The position numbers were made by a program, and so were the translations under genes. A model generated the notes under the pieces. It made no database searches. It had not been told where the DNA came from and saw nothing but the letters and a program-made list of their open reading frames with translations. From Thelephora terrestris (lineage: Eukaryota; Basidiomycota; Agaricomycetes; Thelephorales; Thelephoraceae), in NCBI GenBank assembly GCA_015956445.1, contig WIUZ02000008.1, positions 1,240,001 through 1,304,000 of the forward strand: 64,000 bases of DNA, written 5' to 3'. Of this stretch, positions 59,664 to 64,000 are shown piece after piece. Position 1 is the stretch's first letter. Every line of letters begins with the position of its first letter.

Positions 59664-62310
59664 ATGGCGCGACCCCAGACCGAGAAAGCTCCCGTCCCTG
59701 GACACGGAGATTGAGGATGACGTGGGCGAACGGAAGTAACGATTTTGATGACAGGTGTCACGTGGGCGGTGATGGGATGATTTTCGATAACCGGAACAAA
59801 ATGGAAGTTGCAACAAAAACATTTCAAGAATCGTAGAAATCCTATAGACAAGGATGTCAAGAACAAGGTCCTTTACATCGTAGGCCGGAGAGTTGGAAGA
59901 GTTTGAACGAGAGCATTGGTAGGAATGTATATCGCATAAGAATTGGTGCTCTGTGCCAAATTCGATCACCTTGATACACGGTCAAGTCCCGGGGAGGAGG
60001 CGAAGGGATGGTAGGAATGTCTAGGGGTTGTAGCCTAAGCCGTCAGTGCGACTGTAAGGACAAACAAAGATGTAAAAAAAACCAGAATCGCGCTTCGTGC
60101 AAGGTCTCGTCATCTCGCAAGAACACACATGAGCGCATGTATAAAGGCGAGTCAGGCCTGGCCCTTCAGGCTTTCGAGCCTGCCTCGATGCTCTATGCGC
60201 ACGATTCTGCTTGCCTATGGGAGACGAGGAAGAAAAGCTGTCCTCCGTGATGTATGTCGACGAGAAAGCGACGCGTGGAACGTAGAAGTTCACCTCCCTT
60301 CATGGGTTCGACGGGAAGCTTCGCAGAGATCCAGTAGTAGGCCACTCTCCTGTAGCTGCCACGGGGCCCCGGTCAGTGGGTACTACCATTTTCCTTCAAC
60401 GACAAATCACGGTGGCCCATCTACCTTACCGCTGACATTTGAATTGGAAATTAGATAAGCATGTGTAAGGCAAAGTCCACGGCGTCGTAAATACTCGAAC
60501 GTGATTCGACGAACGGCGACGGAGGTCAAAGCGAGAGTTTATGTCGCTGATCGTTCCGTTTCCAGCGATCCAGGAGGAAGTACCCCAGAACGTAGCCCTA
60601 TATGGTCCTTCCAGGATTAGTGCAGATGGATTTTCATTCCCTGGCTGGAAAGAAGCTTGTTGGCAAATGATCGAGAAGGTTCGTGACTCGTGCCGATATC
60701 TCGTCCTTCTTCCTCAGGTTGCATAGTCCCGGAACACTCCAGGGCCCACTCCTCGTGCAGTCGTAACACAAAGCAAAGCCGATACCCGTGGATCACCTCC
60801 AGGAAGGGGACACCGTACGGGTCGGCGCAACACCTACTCCACTCCAGTGGTCTGACACCGCACGACCCATCGATCATTCGTTCGAGGGCATCCGGGGCTG
60901 GTGGCTTGCTGCCAGATGGCCATGCTGCAAGAACCAGGAGGACTGTGGATGCCACAAGGGCGCCGATCAGGATGCAGATATGTATTTGATCAAGTTTCAA
61001 TTTCGGTTGTGATGAATTCCAGGCAGCTCGCCATCTACTGAATGTTGAGTTATGGAAATTCATAGTTGCGGACGAAAGTCCCCCTGGTGGACGAACGGAC
61101 AGGGTTCCATAAAAGGGGTGATTAGTGGTCGGCTTCTTCCGATTTATTTTGGCACGAGCAGGCTGTCCGGCCTTAAAAACACCCCTACCTGTGGGACTAC
61201 AACGCGCCAAAAGCCAAGTATTAAAGCACATGAAACACGATTACGTCCGACGGTATCAATGCCATTACATTCGAATCATTGCAAAAGGCAGGTGAATGTA
61301 CTCTTTAAGGGGATAGTGGCGAGGACGGAGAACGTGGAAGACAACACCCCCAGAAGACACATACCCTGAAGTCCGATGGCGGAAGGTAAAGGCCAGCTGA
61401 ACGGTGTCCGGAACCTGTTATGTCACAGAGGGTGATGCACTCGGTTTGACGTCCGTAACATCAGTGACGGGATCCGGCGCAGATATGAAGGTCCCGACCG
61501 GTGCCGTCCCTCTTGGCCCTCCTGCAGCAGAAAAAGACGTGCTTGCGCTGACGTGGAGGAGATGTTCAGGCATAAGTAAATCCGACACCACCCCTGAACA
61601 AAATATATATCAAGTCATACAGCGTAAATACAAGGTGGCAAACGCCGGGAACCACGTAACGCAGCAACGGGAACGGCGGAACGGCGCCCTTATACGGCGA
61701 AAAATGGAACCCTAAAAATTATATCCCATAACCCTTCGAGAAAAAGAAGCTGAGGGGATTTAGACCGCCTCAATTATGTTGTCTTTTTCCGGTGCAAAAT
61801 ATCCCGAACCTCTGTCGGGATGGTGATCGATAGACATACCTCAGCCGTTCATCATCGCCTTCCCCCTCTTCCACGTCGGCTACATTCCCTGCGGACACAG
61901 AACACATCAATGGTTGAGCCGCTGATCGGGGGGGCTGGTACGGTAAATGATCTGAGCGGCCTTTCGGGCGGTCCTTTGTGCGGGCGATGCTCGGGAACGC
62001 ATCCGGCGCTACAATTTAGGAGGGACGGGGTCAGTGAGAGCTCATGACTGTGTGATTCTGGGAATGGCCTTACGGGGCATCAAAGTCGACGCATTCTGAG
62101 TCAAGGTGGCTGACGCCGAACGCCGGAGTGCACGAAGACCAGGAGGGAGGGACAAAGAAGCGTGACCAGCACATGATACACCGGGACATTGACATGAACT
62201 ACCACCTCTATGAATAACAAACCAGGAGTGAAGAGGAAGCAACAATTGGCCGATGCGATCTGTGATCGATTGGAGCGGGTGTTGGTTCGAGGGAACCCTG
62301 GTTGCGAAGT
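59664..62310. other. Gene-poor region
   Basis: About 2.6 kb with only short or doubtful frames, the best being the single-membrane-span frame listed separately. No transposon, RNA gene or repeat is recognised. Confidence 0.4.
60617..61063 (-). CDS. Doubtful small single-pass membrane protein
   Basis: A minus-strand frame of 148 residues from an ATG at 61063. A short basic N-terminal part precedes one strong hydrophobic segment (ICILIGALVASTVLLVLAAW), followed by a Cys-containing tail (CGVRPLEWSRCC). No family is recognised and no introns are evident. It could be real or chance; an upstream extension to 61231 is also open. Confidence 0.3.
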   Translation of the reverse strand: MNFHNSTFSRWRAAWNSSQPKLKLDQIHICILIGALVASTVLLVLAAWPSGSKPPAPDALERMIDGSCGVRPLEWSRCCADPYGVPFLEVIHGYRLCFVLRLHEEWALECSGTMQPEEEGRDIGTSHEPSRSFANKLLSSQGMKIHLH

Positions 62311-62758
62311 TTAGCACTCACGCCGAAGGTTCGGATCGTCCAGCTCATGGCGGGCTGCCTTTAGGGCTCGCAAAAGATCAAAATAGGCCTCTTTGTGTGC
62401 AGATACACTTGGAGGGCACGAGGTGAACGTGTGTAGTTTTACACCAACACGAGTCAGTGTTCCACGGGCAATCTGATTGGGGGCGGTTTGTAAGGTGGCC
62501 CATGAATCGCCTTTCACCTACTTACCTCTATCAGTGCGATTATCTACTCACGTTAGGTGTTATTAACCCTTCCTGAGCCAACCAAGGAAACGACCCTACC
62601 TTTTTCGCATGTATCTGGAGTTGTGCTGGAGAGGAATTTCTCACTGTCGCACGCAGCTCGTGTGCTGAGGCGACGAACGACTGTATCGACTGTAAGCGCA
62701 CGGCCACTTCGGCGGCATCCGTGCGCAGGTCAAGCTGCGGAGAATAAGACTGCAACAT
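62311..62758 (-). CDS. Uncharacterised small helical protein (3' end not resolved)
   Basis: Exon 1 starts at an ATG at 62758 and encodes a helical, charged segment (QLDLRTDAAEVAVRLQSIQS, AQLQIHAKKVGSFPWLAQEG). A GT-AG intron at about 62472-62552 joins in frame to IARGTLTRVGVKLHTF and AYFDLLRALKAARHELDDPN, ending at a donor near 62323. At least one more exon to the left is expected but was not found. The composition suggests a coiled-coil or helical-bundle subunit of a complex; I cannot name it. It is divergent from MCM10. Confidence 0.5.
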
Positions 62759-63202
62759 GGAGAGTAGAGAACGCGAGGATAAGCGGGGGGACGAGGGGGG
62801 ATGGGGGGAGGCGAGATTTGGGGTGGGGAATGGAATGGGTGGTAGTGGGAGTTACGGACACAGCACGGCAGGATTGAATTTGGGTGCCCGAACATTTTAA
62901 CAATCGGTGCACGACGGATATTTCCGAAGCCACGAAGTCCAGAATGGGAACGAGGAGGATCATCGCTCACTCCGATCACCAACAGATGATCACGCGTCAC
63001 GTCCAGCTCGGCATCCCCCCCACCCGCCTCACCGTCTCGACCGTTCGGTATGCCCGGTGGCAGCCAACGAGAATTTTCAGAGCCGGAAACTCGTTTTTTT
63101 TCTAGTCGCCAGGGAGCTGGTCGGTATTTCAAATTTGCCTCGAGGCTCCAAACATTGATTCCTTAAGGTTCACAAGTGAATCACACGTAATAATGATTGA
63201 GG

Positions 63203-63276
63203 TCACGTGACTAATATTCAGGTTCGCGAACCACGTGCTCCTTTCATCTGATTCCGTCCTTCACGTCACAACGCGT
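63203..63276. promoter_or_regulatory. Palindrome cluster in the divergent promoter before MCM10
   Basis: Contains TCACGTGA (63203-63210), the perfect 12-nt palindrome GGTTCGCGAACC (63221-63232), CACGTG (63232-63237) and ACGCGT (63271-63276). ACGCGT and CGCGAA are known cores for MBF/SBF-type cell-cycle factors, which would suit a replication gene. ACGCGT is only four nt before the ATG and may lie in the leader. Confidence 0.35.
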
Positions 63277-63279
63277 CGT

Positions 63280-64000
63280 ATGGACTCACACACTACCAGG
63301 AGGACGGAAGAACAGCGCAAACAAGCGGAGATTCGTCAGCAGATAGCCCGGCTGCAGGCACAGCTCGCTGATACATCTGATTCCGTCCCTCCTCCACAGC
63401 CACCGCGTTCTCCCAAGAGAAAGGCCCATGAATCGACTACTATCGCTCCCGCGACACCTTCTCCGAGTAAGTTAACATATAAAACATCTTAACTGCGTTG
63501 TTTGATGCAATTCTCGTAGAAAAGAAGAGGAAGACTACGGGCGACGGTCCAAGTCTCGTTGCCGCTTCCTCGAGTAAATCAGCGCTCACCAGGCCGAAGA
63601 ACAACATCCCGAGATCCGCTACTAAACCACGAGAACAGTTGAACGAGCCAACGCGATCCACGGTCATTGAGAGGCTCGCATCAATCAACCCACCCGCGAT
63701 AAAGCCTACTGAGCTTCGGGTGGCTCATGATTACGGACATAAACGCGATGAGCGCCTTGCGTTGGTGGAAAACTTGACACCTGGTCCATATCAGCACAAG
63801 ACCCTTCCAGACGATCCGAACTTTGATAAGTTTGAACCCCATTCCTCAATTCGACTGTCGTGCGTACCCTCAGCTTCACGTAATTTCCTATACCCTAATA
63901 TCGGGAGCGCCACCCTCATAGATCGCGGGATATGCCGCATGACCAATTTGTCGACTTCCTGCGGGGGAGGTATTATATTTCCCCTTCGCAGCTTTACTCC
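63280..64000 (+). CDS. MCM10: DNA replication factor Mcm10 (N-terminal part; runs off the right edge)
   Basis: Replication initiation factor that joins the CMG helicase and DNA polymerase alpha. Three exons are visible. The start is a coiled coil (RRTEEQRKQAEIRQQIARLQ), followed by a basic disordered linker (SPKKKRKTTGDGP). Then come VIERLASINPPAIKPTELRV, LTPGPYQHKTLPDDPNFDKF and, after an intron, IRLSSRDMPHDQFVDFLRGR with YYISPSQLYS. The last segments match the beginning of the Mcm10 OB-fold/zinc-finger core. The rest of the core is outside the window. The ATG at 63280 is preferred; in-frame sequence upstream is short. Confidence 0.85.

Overview
The window is nuclear DNA of a filamentous basidiomycete, most likely an Agaricomycete. 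The genes are dense and lie on both strands. Most are split by short introns of about 40-70 nt, and several exons are very small. The recognisable proteins are fungal: velvet factor, Kar2/BiP, Aim19, Mcm10, Pol lambda-type Pol4, and a divergent G-alpha of the kind seen in mushrooms. No organellar, bacterial or viral gene and no intact transposon was recognised.

Layout. 1-7.1 kb: four minus-strand housekeeping genes, KAR2/BiP (3' end outside the window), a KES1/OSH4-type oxysterol-binding protein, an NHP6 HMG-box protein and the tRNA pseudouridine synthase PUS3/DEG1. 6.3-34.0 kb: three diverged tandem copies (units A, B, C) of one block of roughly 9 kb. Each unit carries, in order, the 5' half of PUS3, a gene-poor spacer with a polypyrimidine tract, a METTL14-like gene, an uncharacterised plus-strand gene ('family X') and a tail. 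PUS3 is intact only at A, METTL14 only at C, and family X is open in all three. 34-36.1 kb: no clear gene. 36.1-40.2 kb: a G-alpha-like protein and a phosphopantetheinyl-transferase-like protein, both lacking key catalytic residues. 40.8-59.7 kb: a normal gene-dense block with FAA1-type acyl-CoA synthetase, QCR2, a SAM methyltransferase, AIM19, POL4, a VeA-type velvet protein and GPI10. 59.7-62.3 kb is gene-poor. A small uncharacterised minus-strand gene and the start of MCM10 close the window.

How the parts relate. Most of the conserved genes are independent housekeeping functions: ER folding, sterol transport, chromatin, respiration, lipid activation, GPI anchors, DNA repair and replication. 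The main novelty is the tandem array. Two RNA-modification genes have reverted to single copy at opposite ends of it, while the lineage-specific gene beside them has been kept three times. The second family X copy has acquired a 3' half almost identical to that of the first, and the remnant of its older last exon still lies downstream. All similarity statements come from reading the sequence by eye; no alignment or database search was run.
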